Assembly (NCBI GenBank): GCA_932294355.1
Contig: OW028734.1
Coordinates: forward strand, 19,232,501 to 19,296,500
DNA: 64,000 nucleotides
From: Aporophyla lueneburgensis
Lineage: Eukaryota > Arthropoda > Insecta > Lepidoptera > Noctuidae
Direction: 5' to 3'
Shown: positions 24,401-33,980 of the stretch, in pieces
Position numbering within the stretch: position 1 is the stretch's first letter
Layout: each line of letters opens with the position of its first letter
Made by a program: the position numbers and the translations under genes
The notes under the pieces: model-generated
Told to the model about the DNA's origin: nothing
Databases searched by the model: none
Seen by the model: the letters and a program-made list of their open reading frames with translations, nothing else

Positions 24401-24683
24401 GGGAGAAGTATACTCCTACCACGACAATCTCCCCGAACCGTGCTGCTACGCAACCCCGTCCCCTCTTGACAGCCTCGAGGGTCGGGGTTCCGGCGGCGGC
24501 CGACGAAATGAGGGTCACTGAGCCGCTCAGGTCCTCCACCCAGTCATCCCTGGGCGGGACAAAGTACGGCTCAGCGACCACGGCGATGTTAATCGACCAC
24601 TGCGCCATGCTCTGGAGCAAAAGATCCTGAGCAGAGGCGCAGTGGTTGATGTTCGCCTGGAGGAGGCGTAATGGAGCAGCCAT
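21492..24683 (-). CDS. R1-clade ORF2: endonuclease - reverse transcriptase, intact frame
   Basis: An open frame of 1063 residues. The APE-type endonuclease comes first (LRLLQANINHCASAQDLL, VLGDFNAKNLAWGS, YSDHRYI). The reverse transcriptase follows (SLDIANAFNTLPW, GVPQGSVLGPHLW, CYADDTLVLAQG near 22650-22685). A Cys-His motif close to the C-terminus (GCFHCEDRLEDTVEHTVEVC) is typical of R1-like ORF2. The ATG at 24681-24683 overlaps the TAA of ORF1 (TAATG), suggesting translation by termination and re-initiation. No RNase H domain. The frame is unbroken, but the 5' truncation removes the ORF1 start and promoter. Confidence 0.92.
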   Translation of the reverse strand: MAAPLRLLQANINHCASAQDLLLQSMAQWSINIAVVAEPYFVPPRDDWVEDLSGSVTLISSAAAGTPTLEAVKRGRGCVAARFGEIVVVGVYFSPSRTLAEFHNSLAELKVVVVGFRPLPVLVLGDFNAKNLAWGSRYTDTRGRMVEDWALETGLVVLNRGSVPTCVRMRGDSVVDISFASPALSPQVIDWRVMEGVETYSDHRYIRFDVSAQTSTAPVRQAPCGPRWALKKLDRELLLEASIVQAWVSPPDRPADINDEAEWFREAMSEICDVAMPRVQPGRAWRQVYWWSPQLTSLREACVAARCRYTRHRRLRIRPSDTEAIQAELYEGYRAAKTALQDEILRARGLARKESLETLNRDPWGRPYKAVREKLRTWAPPLTQSLRPQLVEDVVSALFPSRGEHSPPPMAPPPAVPDADHTTDDDDNAPEVTEVELRVAVRRLNAKNTAPGPDGLPGKAWVLALEALGPRLRGLLSACLGRGQFPLRWKTGKLVLIKKPGRPADSPSAYRPIVLLDEVGKLFERVIADRLVGWLAREGPDLADSQFGFRKGRSTVDAIMRVRALTTGDAVARGGVVLAVSLDIANAFNTLPWSCIREALRYHRMPTYLCRVVEAYLTDRAVIYPGHQGDWNRREMSCGVPQGSVLGPHLWDIGYDWVLRADLPSGVSVVCYADDTLVLAQGRSYEAAAELMTRGVATIVDRIRQLGLEVALHKSEAMGFHGPRNAPPAGSQLTVGGVHIGVESTMKYLGLVLDSRWNFVEHFRRLAPRLERAGAALKRLLPNLGGPNASCRRLYTGVVRSMALYGAPVWAPSLRLRPARRLSAAQRVMAIRLIRGYRTVSCEAASLLAGVPPWDLEAKVLAHMWEWREEAKRRGETPLPRQIAARRTELRCDLMATWRVRLSQPSAGHATIAAVSPLFEEWIERRHGVLTFRLTQVLTGHGCFGGFLFRIKREDTSGCFHCEDRLEDTVEHTVEVCPAWAGHRRVLVEAIGGGDLSRPALVRAMVRSEREWEAVTSFCEAVMLAKEEAGRVREWQSLRPHVPSRRRRRRPGRRESIADSRPP

Positions 24684-25604
24684 TACTGACAGTCCATATC
24701 AGCCCCCTCCCGAGCCCCCTGTGAGGGCCCTGCTGTGGCGTTACCGGCAGCGACAGATGTGGTCGAGCCGGCATCGGCAGCAGCGGTGACGGCGGTGGCG
24801 GAGGGCTTGCCCCTGCCCCTGGCCTTGGCGGGTGGAGCGCAGGCCTTACCTCCCGCCCGGTGATCGGCCGGCTTGCCAGCTGCCGCACATAAGTAGCAGT
24901 GTGGCATGGCATCGCACGAGCCGGCCTTGTGACCGGGCTGACCGCAGCGGAAGCAGTGACCGCTGCGATCTACCTCCGAGGTGCATGTCACTCCCACATG
25001 GTTGCCCATTTGGCAGCGGAAGCACCTCAGAGGTCTGGGCTCCAGCAGTTTGACCTGCGCAGAGACCCAGCCCACCAGGAGCCTTCGGCCCTCCCCTGTT
25101 ATTTTTTGGGCCGCCGACACGGGACAGCTCACCGTTACGGCTCGCATCCCGGTTTTGTCAGGACGGATGGTGCCTGCCCTAACCTGTTCGGCAGAGCATT
25201 CCCCCGTCCTGACGATGGCGGCCACCACCTCTGCCTCCGTTGCGCAGTCGTCCAGGCCCATGATGCGCACGTCAGCGCACTTGGTGGGCCTGGACACACG
25301 GGCCTCGTCCGCATCTAAGGACGCCCTGAGCCTTTCGGCCAGAGCGTCAGCGGTCGGGCCGCTGTCCGCACCCGGGACCTCCAGCATCCGGGCCCCAGTC
25401 AGGGTGACCCTTAACCGGAGGCCATCGGCAACGCCAAGCTCCTTGAGGTCCACCGCCGTCCTCGCCTTAGAGAGCAGGTCGCGATAGGTTACGCCCTTCT
25501 TTTCCGCTTCCGGCTGTAGTGTAATCACTACAGCTGCGGACTTCGGGGCGCGAAGCCTAGCCGCAACGCTGCTCTTCTTGCGTCGCTGCTGCCTCTTTTT
25601 ATTT
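24683..25604 (-). pseudogene. R1-clade ORF1 (gag-like), 5' truncated
   Basis: The frame is open from the truncated 5' end of the element to the stop at 24683-24685; the first internal start-like codon is at 25528. Three zinc knuckles are near the C-terminus: CFRCQMGNHVGVTC, CFRCGQPGHKAGSC and the start of a third, CYLC. They bind nucleic acid in this family. The N-terminal part is absent. Confidence 0.85.
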
Positions 25605-25606
25605 CT

Positions 25607-25841
25607 AACCTTTGGACTTGTTAATTTGTCTTTTTAAAAAGTCCTTTGGTCCCGCCAAATCTTCCATTACAACAGCCTGTTCCACGTTGATACAATTTTT
25701 TCTTCGAAGGTCTTGTATAATATCTTTCAAATTGGCAATTTTTTTATTTTTCTTTCGAATCCTTTCATTGAGGCGTTTAATTTTTTTCTGTTGCTTGATA
25801 TATTTTTCTTTAAAAGCTTTAATTTTTCCAGTTTGTACAAC
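25607..25841 (-). pseudogene. P/THAP-like exon 4, first part (coiled coil)
   Basis: The acceptor 'ctttttcag' lies just before 25841; the exon opens VVQTGKIKAFKEKYIKQQ and runs through a Lys/Arg/Ile-rich coiled coil to KRQINKSKG, where the R1 element interrupts. Such a coiled coil follows the THAP finger in THAP9-type proteins. Confidence 0.8.
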
Positions 25842-26355
25842 CTGAAAAAGGAAAGATACTAGTAATTACGGCACTTCTAATCAAAAACACTGCTGTGTAC
25901 CGTACCCGTAATTTGCACCTGTAGTACAGACACGGAACAGAGCGGATAATGTCATTGGTACGGTAGTATAATCAGCCTATAAGATTCTCACTACTGGGAC
26001 ACAAGCCTCCGCTTTGTGAGAGGGAGTGGGCCGTAATCCACCACGCAGAACCAGTGCTTGTTGGTGAATGTCACGTCTTTGATTTTTTTCAGGCCAGAGC
26101 CGTTTTCACTAGGCCACCATTATACGGTACGGTAACCACACGTTTTATAAGTGAAATCGCAGCTTATTTCATTCCAACTTTCAAATGTACATAACTAGCT
26201 ATTGCCCGAGGCATCACTCCCCCCTCCCCCATCCATTTGTATCAAAATCTATCAAAATCAATTCAGCTGTTTTGACGTGAAAACAAAACAGACAAACAAA
26301 CACAATCGCATTTATAATATTAGTGAGGAATGAATTTACCTCTGTGGGTAGATAT
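25842..26355. other. intron 3 (part) of the P-like gene with retroposon remnants
   Basis: 25970-26120 resembles a lepidopteran retroposon end ('actgggacacaagcctccgc', 'taatccaccacgc'). 26195-26335 resembles an RTE-type tail ('agctattgcccgaggca', 'acagacaaacaaacaca', 'tataatattagtgagg'). No coding frame. The gypsy target duplication ATAT lies at 26352-26355. Confidence 0.55.
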
Positions 26356-26801
26356 TGTTACGAGCTGGGGTTCGGGATAAATTAATTTAAACCAATTTAC
26401 CAAAACACACAAACTGTTTAATTAAATAAACACAAATATCGCAACTACACGAAACGTCACTTGGAATCACTTGTTTCGCGTGTACTGTATCACTCGAATC
26501 GTATTCGCTCGCTTCCGAAATCGAACTGCTTGTCGGCCCGACAATCCGCTATTTATATCCCGAGCAGAACATTCTCGAACATTCGACACCGCCACAGCGT
26601 AGAAGCTTCTAGTAACTTCCATTGAACTGTTTAATCCCACTATTCGACAATAGATGGCAGTAGCGTCTACGTACAATTTCGTGTAGTACTTGCTACTCAA
26701 TAACAGATGGCGTTAGCGTGTCATTTCCAGTAGTTTCTAACACTGCCCCGTCCTTAGATGGAATTAGCGTGATGTTTCTAGACTTTTCGATCTACGTAAC
26801 A
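26356..26801 (-). repeat. gypsy 3' LTR
   Basis: TG...CA ends; nearly identical to 44958-45403. A related but longer solo LTR lies at 45522-46044. Confidence 0.9.
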
Positions 26802-26815
26802 CTGCCCCCTCCTTA
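26802..26815 (-). promoter_or_regulatory. gypsy polypurine tract
   Basis: Read on the minus strand, taaggagggggcag directly precedes the 3' LTR, the expected place and composition for the plus-strand primer. It overlaps the integrase stop. Confidence 0.75.
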
Positions 26816-28015
26816 GACATGCTCGTCCCGAGCATCATTATTCCCGTAATATCGTGCCAATCGATCTACATGGACAATTTTAGGTGCAGTTCGCATACCC
26901 TTTTGTATTCGGTAAGTGACGTCGTTGATCTTGGTCACAATTCGGTACGGCCCGTCCCATTTTGCCTGCAGTTTAGGGGACTTTCCTTTGCTGCGCACTG
27001 GGTTATGCAACCACACTAGCGAACCTTCGTCGAAGCCAGTATTGTTCATCTTCCGATCATAACGAGTTTTCATTCTCTCGGACATCTGTTGGCCTGATTC
27101 TCTGACATGCTCATATACGTCATTCATCTTGTTGCGCAGATCATTTGCATAATCTGTTATACTCCGTGGTGAATCAGGGGGAATGCCGGTTATTAGATCA
27201 GCTGGCAACCTTAACTCCCTTCCAAAGTTCGCGAAGGCTGGAGTCACAGTTGTACTCTCGTGAACTGCACTTCGGTATGACAGAAGAAACGGTTGTATGT
27301 GCTTGTCCCAATCCTTTTGTCTGCTTGCTACAACTTTTGCCAGATATCTTTCCAACGTCTGATTAAATCTCTCTACCATTCCGTCAGATTGTGGGTGGTA
27401 TGACGTGGTTCTGGTTTTGTGAGTACCCATAACCCGACATGTTTCCTGAAACACTTGAGACTCGAAATTCCTTCCTTGATCGCTGTGGATTTCCAAGGGT
27501 ACCCCAAACCGACAGAAGACTTCGTGGACTAATTTATCAGCGACTGTTGAAGCTTCTTGATTAGGGATGGCGAAGACTTCCGGCCACTTGGTGAAGTAAT
27601 CCATGACAACCATGAAATATTTATTTCCACTTTCACTTTCGGGGAATGGCCCAGCGACATCTAGTGCTATTCGTTCCCAGGGGGCTCCTACGTTGTACAC
27701 TTTCAATGCACCCCTGCTGCGTGTGTGTGGCCCTTTGACCGCTGCACAACTGGTGCATCTGCGACACCAGTCCTCCACATCCTCTCGACAATGGATCCAG
27801 TAAAATCTTTCTCGGATCTTTAACAAAGTCCTTCTTACTCCCATATGACCTCCTGAAGAACCATTGTGGTAGAGCCGTAGAACATCTGGTACCTTCGTTT
27901 TTGGGACTACCATTTGCAGGTGACAGCTATTCCCTCGAGCATTTTCCCATTTTCGGCACAACACACCATCTTGGATCACCAAGCTCTCCCATTGTGCCCA
28001 ATAACTTTTTGTGGT
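26813..28015 (-). pseudogene. gypsy integrase (3' part of the gag-pol frame)
   Basis: Open from the BEL junction at 28015 to 26813. The HHCC zinc-binding module is visible (H in LYHNGSSGGHMG, then CRRCTSC). The DDE core is visible too (ALDVAGPF, HSDQGRNFES, DGMVERFNQTL). A KWDGPYRIV motif near the C-terminus is typical of gypsy integrases. If the BEL element and one copy of its duplication are removed, the frame joins 43246-44930 without a break. The first 67 codons of the longest open frame here belong to the BEL LTR, not to this gene. Confidence 0.87.
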
Positions 28016-28641
28016 TGTTTCGGAACGAACCTTTGTTACTCTATGCGCTTTCGGAACGCGCCGCCCGAACGGAATGACATCTGACTCGTCAAGTTTGATT
28101 TTGACACTTGTCACTTCTTTTTCCCTTTTTTTTAGTTTGGTCTTTGAGAGCGTCGGACAGATTTTTGCTTCCACGAGTTTTTTGTAAATCAATCCTTGAA
28201 AATCGGTCGTTTTGCGGACAATACGTCATGACCTAATGATTTAGTGTTACAATAACCCCTTTTGGTGAAGGAATACGGGTTTAGTTTCTTGATATTAAAG
28301 AACTTTAAGGTTAAGTGTTTGAACCGCATGTTGGAGTGAATCTCTGGCGAGTGGCAGCGGCCTGGTTCTGGAAAACCCACTTACAAGTCACAACACGGTA
28401 CATACACACTCACTTACATACAAAGATCCAGGTAATCCCAAGAAGCAGGCGGTCGTCGTCCTGGAAGGTGAGTTCCTTTGTTCGTTTTAGTGTAGTTAAT
28501 TTATTTGCAATTGTTCTCTTATATTGTCTGCTCCGCGTACGGCGGACAGTACGCTAGCCACTCTTGTCTCTAGAGCCCCACGATTAGCACGCTTCCACAT
28601 AATAATTAAAACCTTATGTGGGCCTAGTCTGGCAGCGTACA
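28016..28641 (+). repeat. BEL 5' LTR
   Basis: Begins tgtttcggaacg and ends agcgtaca. Same length and, by eye, same sequence as 42620-43245. Confidence 0.93.
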
Positions 28642-28642
28642 T

Positions 28643-28665
28643 TTGGTAGCAGAGCGTGGTTTTAA
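28643..28665 (+). promoter_or_regulatory. BEL primer-binding site
   Basis: TGGTAGCAGAG right after the LTR is complementary to the 3' end of eukaryotic initiator methionine tRNA, whose tail ends CTCTGCTACCA. The match weakens after the first 11 bases. Confidence 0.65.
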
Positions 28666-29055
28666 CCTACAAAACCACCAAATTGGTAATTTACAGTAGG
28701 CTAATTACTTGGCAGTCTCTATAAGGGAAGTAGTAATTCGCTGTAAATGTTTGTTAATGGTGATTAATTGTTATTAGAAATAATTTGTTTAAATTTATTG
28801 AGTCGAGTAACTCATGTTGTCGGGTAAACTGAAGTTACCATAGTCAGCCTGGTTATATGCTTACAGTGTTGATTGGCATTATTGAGCATTAACATTGAAA
28901 GTTGGAAGAAAGGTTTATTATTGTTGTACCGCTGACATTGGTTTGAATTAAAATAAAACTTTATTTTTGTTAATTAAATTAGAACCAGTTATTTATTGTT
29001 TGAACTTTGTTACTTAATTATTTTGTTTGGTATATTGAATTGTATTGTCTGTGCA
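28666..29055 (+). other. BEL untranslated leader
   Basis: AT-rich, no clear frame. The gag frame is open from 28996, but the first ATG in it is at 29056. Confidence 0.5.
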
Positions 29056-30711
29056 ATGGCACACAAAGCGGTGAGAGAGGCAATCAGTGGATTGACCACA
29101 CAGCTACGGTGGTTCACTTCAGCTGCAGCGACTGCTGAGCGCCAGGATCTCGAAGGGATCACGCTTGCTCGGTTCGAGCAGTTGAACTTGAGACTCGGCA
29201 ACGTTGATGCTCTGCTCACCCGCTACAACGAGTACATTTGTGATGTGGCTCTGGAAGTGCTGGATCAGGCAGCACGTGACAAGGTCCTTGCTGACTACGA
29301 CCAGATCTTGGACCTGGGGGATGTCATTGGTCAACGTGCTCGGGAAATATTGGGGAGCCGGACACCTGTCCAGGTCAAACCGGAGACCTCGGTTGTTTCA
29401 GGTCCCGGACTATTGAGTAGACTGCCTACCTTGGAACTGCCACACTTTAACGGTAGCTTGGACCAGTGGTTAAGTTTCCAAAACCTGTTTGAAAGTTTGG
29501 TTGATGCACGCTCGGACCTCAGACCCGCCCAAAAGTTGGCCTATTTGTTGTCTGTCCTGGAAGGTGAGGCCCGAGCCTTGGTGCAGCATCTGTCTTTGAC
29601 TGACTCAGCCTACCCTACCGCTGTGGAGTTACTCACCCGGCGGTATCAAAACAAGCGTTGTTTGGCTGATGTTCACATCAAACAGATTTTGGGGTTACCG
29701 GTCATTACAAGATTATCAGCATTGCGTACTGACCTGTTGAACCCGTTGGTGGCAGCGACCAACGCTTTAAAGCGATTGGAGTTGCCGGTGGACCATTGGT
29801 CTTACCTTTTGGTACATGTGGTGCTGCAACGTCTTCCAGCTGATTTGAGGGCTCGTTTCGAGCAGAAGTATGGTGGGGATAGTGTCACACACCTCCCCCC
29901 ATTTGGTGACCTCGTCAAATTTTTAGAGGATGAGTGTCGGTTTATGGACAACTCTAGCGTTGCCACCGAGTCACGCCAACCGTCTTCCCGGCCACGAGAC
30001 CAGGGACGGACTAGGGCTCGCGGGCCTGTTGATGGTCGCCCCGCCGCTCGTTTTGCTGCCACCCAGAGTCGTCCTGGTTGTGAGTTCTGTAAGGACACGG
30101 GGCATGGCATGGCAACTTGCCCGGCCTTTTTGAAATTGCACGTGAGTGCCCGCTGCCGAGTTGCCAGTGCACGCCGTCTGTGCTTCTCATGTTTGGGGGT
30201 TCACTTCCATCGGGACTGCCCCAATCCCCGCCCTTGTGGAATTTGTAGGGGGTCCCATTTGGACATATTGTGCGCTAACGCGAACCACGCTGGCAGACCA
30301 GCCTCTGTTGAAGGTTCGCGTACGAGGGGGCACCATGGAGTTGGTCACCGGGCTTCTGCCTCGCCGGTTCAGAACCGGGGAGAGGCCCGCAATTTTGAGC
30401 GCCGCACTCCACCCCCCGCGCAAGTTGATCGGGAGCCGCGCGATCGCCATTTGGTCTCCCCACGTAAAAGTAGTTACGTAGCTGTTGCTAGGCAGCGCTG
30501 GCCAGACCAGCACCGCCTTCCCTCCCCTCCTTTGGCGGAACGTCCCCGGTTGGAGTCACGCCCCCCGCCATTCAGGCATCCGGTGGGATATGCCCTTCCA
30601 GCGATGGCGCGTGGCTCGGGACACCGCGCGGACGAGGAATTTGATCTTTATCCTCGTCGGGAAAGACTTGAGCCTGGGTGCGGCGATCGGTCGCCGCCCA
30701 GGCATTGTTAG
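29056..30711 (+). CDS. BEL gag, 551 residues, ends at a UAG in frame with pol
   Basis: I chose the ATG at 29056 (MAHKAVREAISGLTTQLRWF). The N-terminal half is the capsid-like region of BEL elements (FNGSLDQWLSFQNLFESLVD, LSVLEGEARALVQHL). Near the C-terminus are Cys/His clusters (CEFCKDTGHGMATCP, CFSCLGVHFHRDCP, CGICRGSH). The terminal UAG at 30709-30711 is followed in the same frame by pol. It therefore looks like either a readthrough codon, as in some retroviruses, or a recent nonsense mutation in a single gag-pol frame. Confidence 0.87.
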   Translation: MAHKAVREAISGLTTQLRWFTSAAATAERQDLEGITLARFEQLNLRLGNVDALLTRYNEYICDVALEVLDQAARDKVLADYDQILDLGDVIGQRAREILGSRTPVQVKPETSVVSGPGLLSRLPTLELPHFNGSLDQWLSFQNLFESLVDARSDLRPAQKLAYLLSVLEGEARALVQHLSLTDSAYPTAVELLTRRYQNKRCLADVHIKQILGLPVITRLSALRTDLLNPLVAATNALKRLELPVDHWSYLLVHVVLQRLPADLRARFEQKYGGDSVTHLPPFGDLVKFLEDECRFMDNSSVATESRQPSSRPRDQGRTRARGPVDGRPAARFAATQSRPGCEFCKDTGHGMATCPAFLKLHVSARCRVASARRLCFSCLGVHFHRDCPNPRPCGICRGSHLDILCANANHAGRPASVEGSRTRGHHGVGHRASASPVQNRGEARNFERRTPPPAQVDREPRDRHLVSPRKSSYVAVARQRWPDQHRLPSPPLAERPRLESRPPPFRHPVGYALPAMARGSGHRADEEFDLYPRRERLEPGCGDRSPPRHC

Positions 30712-32266
30712 GACATTGGCGCCTGCCCCGCTAAGGAACCCCCTCAGATCGAAACGGTTTTGTTGCCAACGGCATCGGTCAGGGTCTGGGGGCCCACGGG
30801 GAATTCTGTTGTGGTCCGTGCCATTTTGGACACGGGAGCCCAGGGTTGCCTTTTGTCATCTTCTTTAGCGGGACAGGTGGGCCTTGATGTGCGTGACTTT
30901 TCACGCAAAATTAGGGGAGTGGGCGAAACAGAGGTCACGTCCAAGGGACTGGCTTGGTTTGAGGTCACTCCTCTGAATTGTATGGCACCTAAAATTGTTG
31001 CTTCGGCCGTTGTTCTGACGAATATTTTGGGTAGTCATCCACCATGTCAGCTGTCTTCAGAAATCGTCCGGTTGACGTCAGGCCTGGAATTGGCTGACCC
31101 CCGGTTTGATTCCCCTAGGACAGCGCATTTGTTGTTGGGTTCCGATGTACTAGGGAGAATACTTTTGGGTGATATAAAGGTTCTGCAGCCACGCGGTTTG
31201 GTGGCTGTCTCGACCATCTTTGGCTTTGCGGTGATGGGACCAGCGTTGTGGGACCTCCCTACACCTGAACCTGATTTTGGGTTGTCATCTGGCTCCGCCC
31301 TCTCTGACGCCGTTCAGAGGTTTTGGGAGGTTGAAGAGCCCCCTCAGGTAGCCCGTTTGAACCCGGAACACGAGGAGTGCGAGTTGTTCTACCAGAACAA
31401 CACAGGTCGACTCCATTCCGGCCGGCTTGTGACCAGGTTGCCTTTTGTTGCGGTGCGACCACCTCTCGGCGAATCCAGACCTACGGCCGAGAAGAGATTG
31501 TTGGCAATGGAGCGCCGCATGAGCAGGGACCCAGTGCTGCGGCAGAAATATTTGGATTTCATGCGGGAATACGCAGATTTGGGACACATGTCGGTGTCAA
31601 ATTTGGATTGGCGCTCAAGTGAGCATTATTTCCTGCCGCATCACGCGGTCCTCAAGCCATCCACCGGTAAGCTGCGCACGGTGTTTGATGGGTCTGCGCG
31701 GACTTCGTCTGGTGTCTCCTTGAATGATTGCTTGCATCCAGGCCCCAAATTGTTGAGGGATCTTTGTGACGTCATTACCTCCTTCCGTCGTCATCAGGTA
31801 GTTTTTGTGGCCGACATCAAAATGATGTTCCGCCAAACGGTTATTCACAAGGATGACCGACGTTATCAGTTGATCCTGTGGCGAGAGAATCCCCAGGACC
31901 CCATGATTGTGTATGAGCTCAATACGAATACGTACGGCCTCCGATCGAGCCCTTTTGTTGCTATTCGTTCCCTTTGGGAGCTCGCGGACCGAGAGCGTTT
32001 GAAGTTCCCTCGTGCGTCCGCCATCTTGAAAACGGACTTGTATGTTGACGACGTTTGTACTGGAGCTCCCACAGTTGGGGAAGCTGTTCTGTTGCGTGAC
32101 GAATTGATTGGTATTTTGGCTTCCGCTGGCTATGAGTTGCGTAAATGGGTGTCCAACTCGCCAGCGCTATTGGAAGGTTTGCCGGAGGATCATAGGCAGG
32201 ACCCGCTTTTGTTTGAAAATGTTGACAACCCTGCTATGATACCAGTTCTCGGCGTTCAGTACCGAC
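30712..32266 (+). pseudogene. BEL pol, 5' part: protease and reverse transcriptase
   Basis: Continues the gag frame after the UAG. Aspartic protease: VVRAILDTGAQGCLLSS near 30817-30867. Reverse transcriptase: KLRTVFDGSARTSSG, VVFVADIKMMFRQ (first catalytic Asp) and LKTDLYVDDVCTG near 32030-32066. The gene is cut in the RT thumb at 32266 by the hAT; the 8-base duplication gtaccgac lies at 32259-32266. Apart from the UAG and the hAT, no break is seen. Confidence 0.9.
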
Positions 32267-32349
32267 TAGGGCTTTCATCCCGGGAATCTCGGTCTCGAAA
32301 ATTTCGAGAGTCTCGACGATTTTTTGATATTTTCGAGACTCGATACTGA

Positions 32350-33144
32350 TGTTTTCGGTCTCGGGAATAACGAGACTTTTGAGACTAAGTCACAAAATAA
32401 AAAGTACCTATAAAAAATAAAATAAACTACTAAACCAACATTATTTTTTTACTTTGCTTAAATGGCAACACTGTATTAGTGTTCTGTGGTGGAGATTGAA
32501 TAACCTTGTTGAAAAACAACACAGATTTTGATATTTCTTTGTTAAATTGCGAAGTTATTAGCTACGATGTGTTCATTAGCAGATAAATTAACAGGTATGT
32601 ATCATAGTTACGTTAGAAGCTTAAGTTTTCACCTAGATTATAGTCATTATTGACTTGTGATATTTTACATGTGGTGTGTGTGGTGTTTTACGTGTGGTGT
32701 GGTGTGGTGTGGTGTGTGTGTGTGTGATGTGTGTGTGATGTGTTACTTGTGGTATTTTTTTTTATTTTACATTTATTTTTTGCATGTGTTATTATTTTAA
32801 TTTTATTTCATTAAATTTGTGTTTACTAACATAGACTAAGTTCTTACTAACACTATGGATCCCTGGTCTGAAATAAAATGTTGAATTTGAATTTGAATTT
32901 TTATGTTTTACCTACTTAAGTTTGTTACTCGATTGCATGACAACGCAGAATATTATGCTTTACTATATTTCTTCATTCTTAATTTACTAACTATCGATTT
33001 AACATGCTATTTTACACAATATTGTTTTTCGCTAGTTTGAGGTTATATTGTAATCGTATTCTGAATAGGGCAGAATTCTGGTATTTTATACAATCGTTTT
33101 TGTGTGTGGTCTTGGGCTTTTTTTTCATTGTTCTAGACAACAGC
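32350..33144. other. hAT left non-coding region
   Basis: AT-rich; includes a (gtgtg)n microsatellite at about 32665-32745. No coding frame of note. Confidence 0.5.
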
Positions 33145-33801
33145 ATGCTTTATTGCGATGTACCTGCTAAAATGCATGATAAGTCTTCGGTATGGTGCTA
33201 TTTTTTGCGAGCCAATGATAATGCTTCTGCCAAATGCAAAACATGCCACAAAATATTAAAGACTTTAGGAGTAAATACAAGTGGTCTTTAGAAACATCTT
33301 AAGAGTACGCATAACATGATATTGTCAAAGCAAGAAGTACGACTTGCTTCATCATCTGATAATATCGCTTGCACAACTTCAACAAGCAAATGCAAGAGTC
33401 AAGATGAAATTTATAAACCACCCGAAAAAAAAGCTAAGATGACGGATTTCTTTCAGAGAGTTGACGGAATTGAAGTTAAAGTTTCGAGAATGGCTGCTCT
33501 GGATGGAATACCATTTCGAACCTTTATCGAATCTAAAGATTTACGCGAGCTGTTCAAAAAATCTCAATACACACTACCATCATCTGTAGCAACCATATCA
33601 AGCATGGTCAAAAAACAGGCCGACTATGTCAAGTCTCTGATAGTAAATGAGATAAAAAAATTGAAAGAGAGCGGAGTTAGATTTAACTGTACCTTAGACG
33701 AGTGGACCTCAACTCAAAACAAGAGGTACATGAATGTAAACATACACTCACCATTTTTTCAAGGTGATAAATACAAAAAATACTTTTTTCCCTATGTGGG
33801 T
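33145..33801 (+). pseudogene. hAT transposase, 5' part (BED finger), with in-frame stop
   Basis: From ATG 33145: a BED-type zinc finger with CKTC and, after an in-frame TAG at 33289-33291, the His pair of KHLKSTHN. The frame then continues to the RNase H-like region (FNCTLDEWTSTQNKRYMNV) and is cut at 33801 by the CR1-type element. Confidence 0.8.
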
Positions 33802-33980
33802 AGGCTTAACATACATAAGTAAATTTTTAGCTTCCTCATTTAATATTAATTTTAAAATAGTTTATTGTAGTTTTTCTCAATATATATGTGCTAATTAACT
33901 AGTAAACCCACCTTCGCTTTTAAATTTCCTTTCACTTTCACTCTTCTTCAACCACAACACTTCAAATACTTCAACTTAAC

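Larger units (their letters stand above)
21184..25606 (-). mobile_element. R1-clade non-LTR retrotransposon, 5' truncated
   Basis: Inserted in exon 4 of the P-like gene with duplication aaccttt at 21177-21183 and 25607-25613. The minus-strand poly-A is the T run from 21184. Removing it restores the reading KSKGLPVPNKY of the P-like protein. The element is strikingly GC-rich compared with its surroundings. Its 5' end lies within ORF1. Confidence 0.87.

Noticed and set aside
21561..25487. Many long plus-strand frames across the R1 element
   Set aside because: GC-rich antisense shadows of the R1 ORF1 and ORF2.
26467..26700. 77-residue frame in the gypsy LTR, repeated at 45069-45302
   Set aside because: LTR sequence with no domain; repetition is due to the two LTRs.
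28016..28192. N-terminal 60 residues of the longest integrase frame
   Set aside because: This part is antisense BEL LTR read through by chance; the integrase sequence starts at 28015.
28189..28557. Frames of 63 and 80 residues repeated exactly at 42793-43161
   Set aside because: They are within the BEL LTRs, so the repetition reflects LTR identity and not a gene family.
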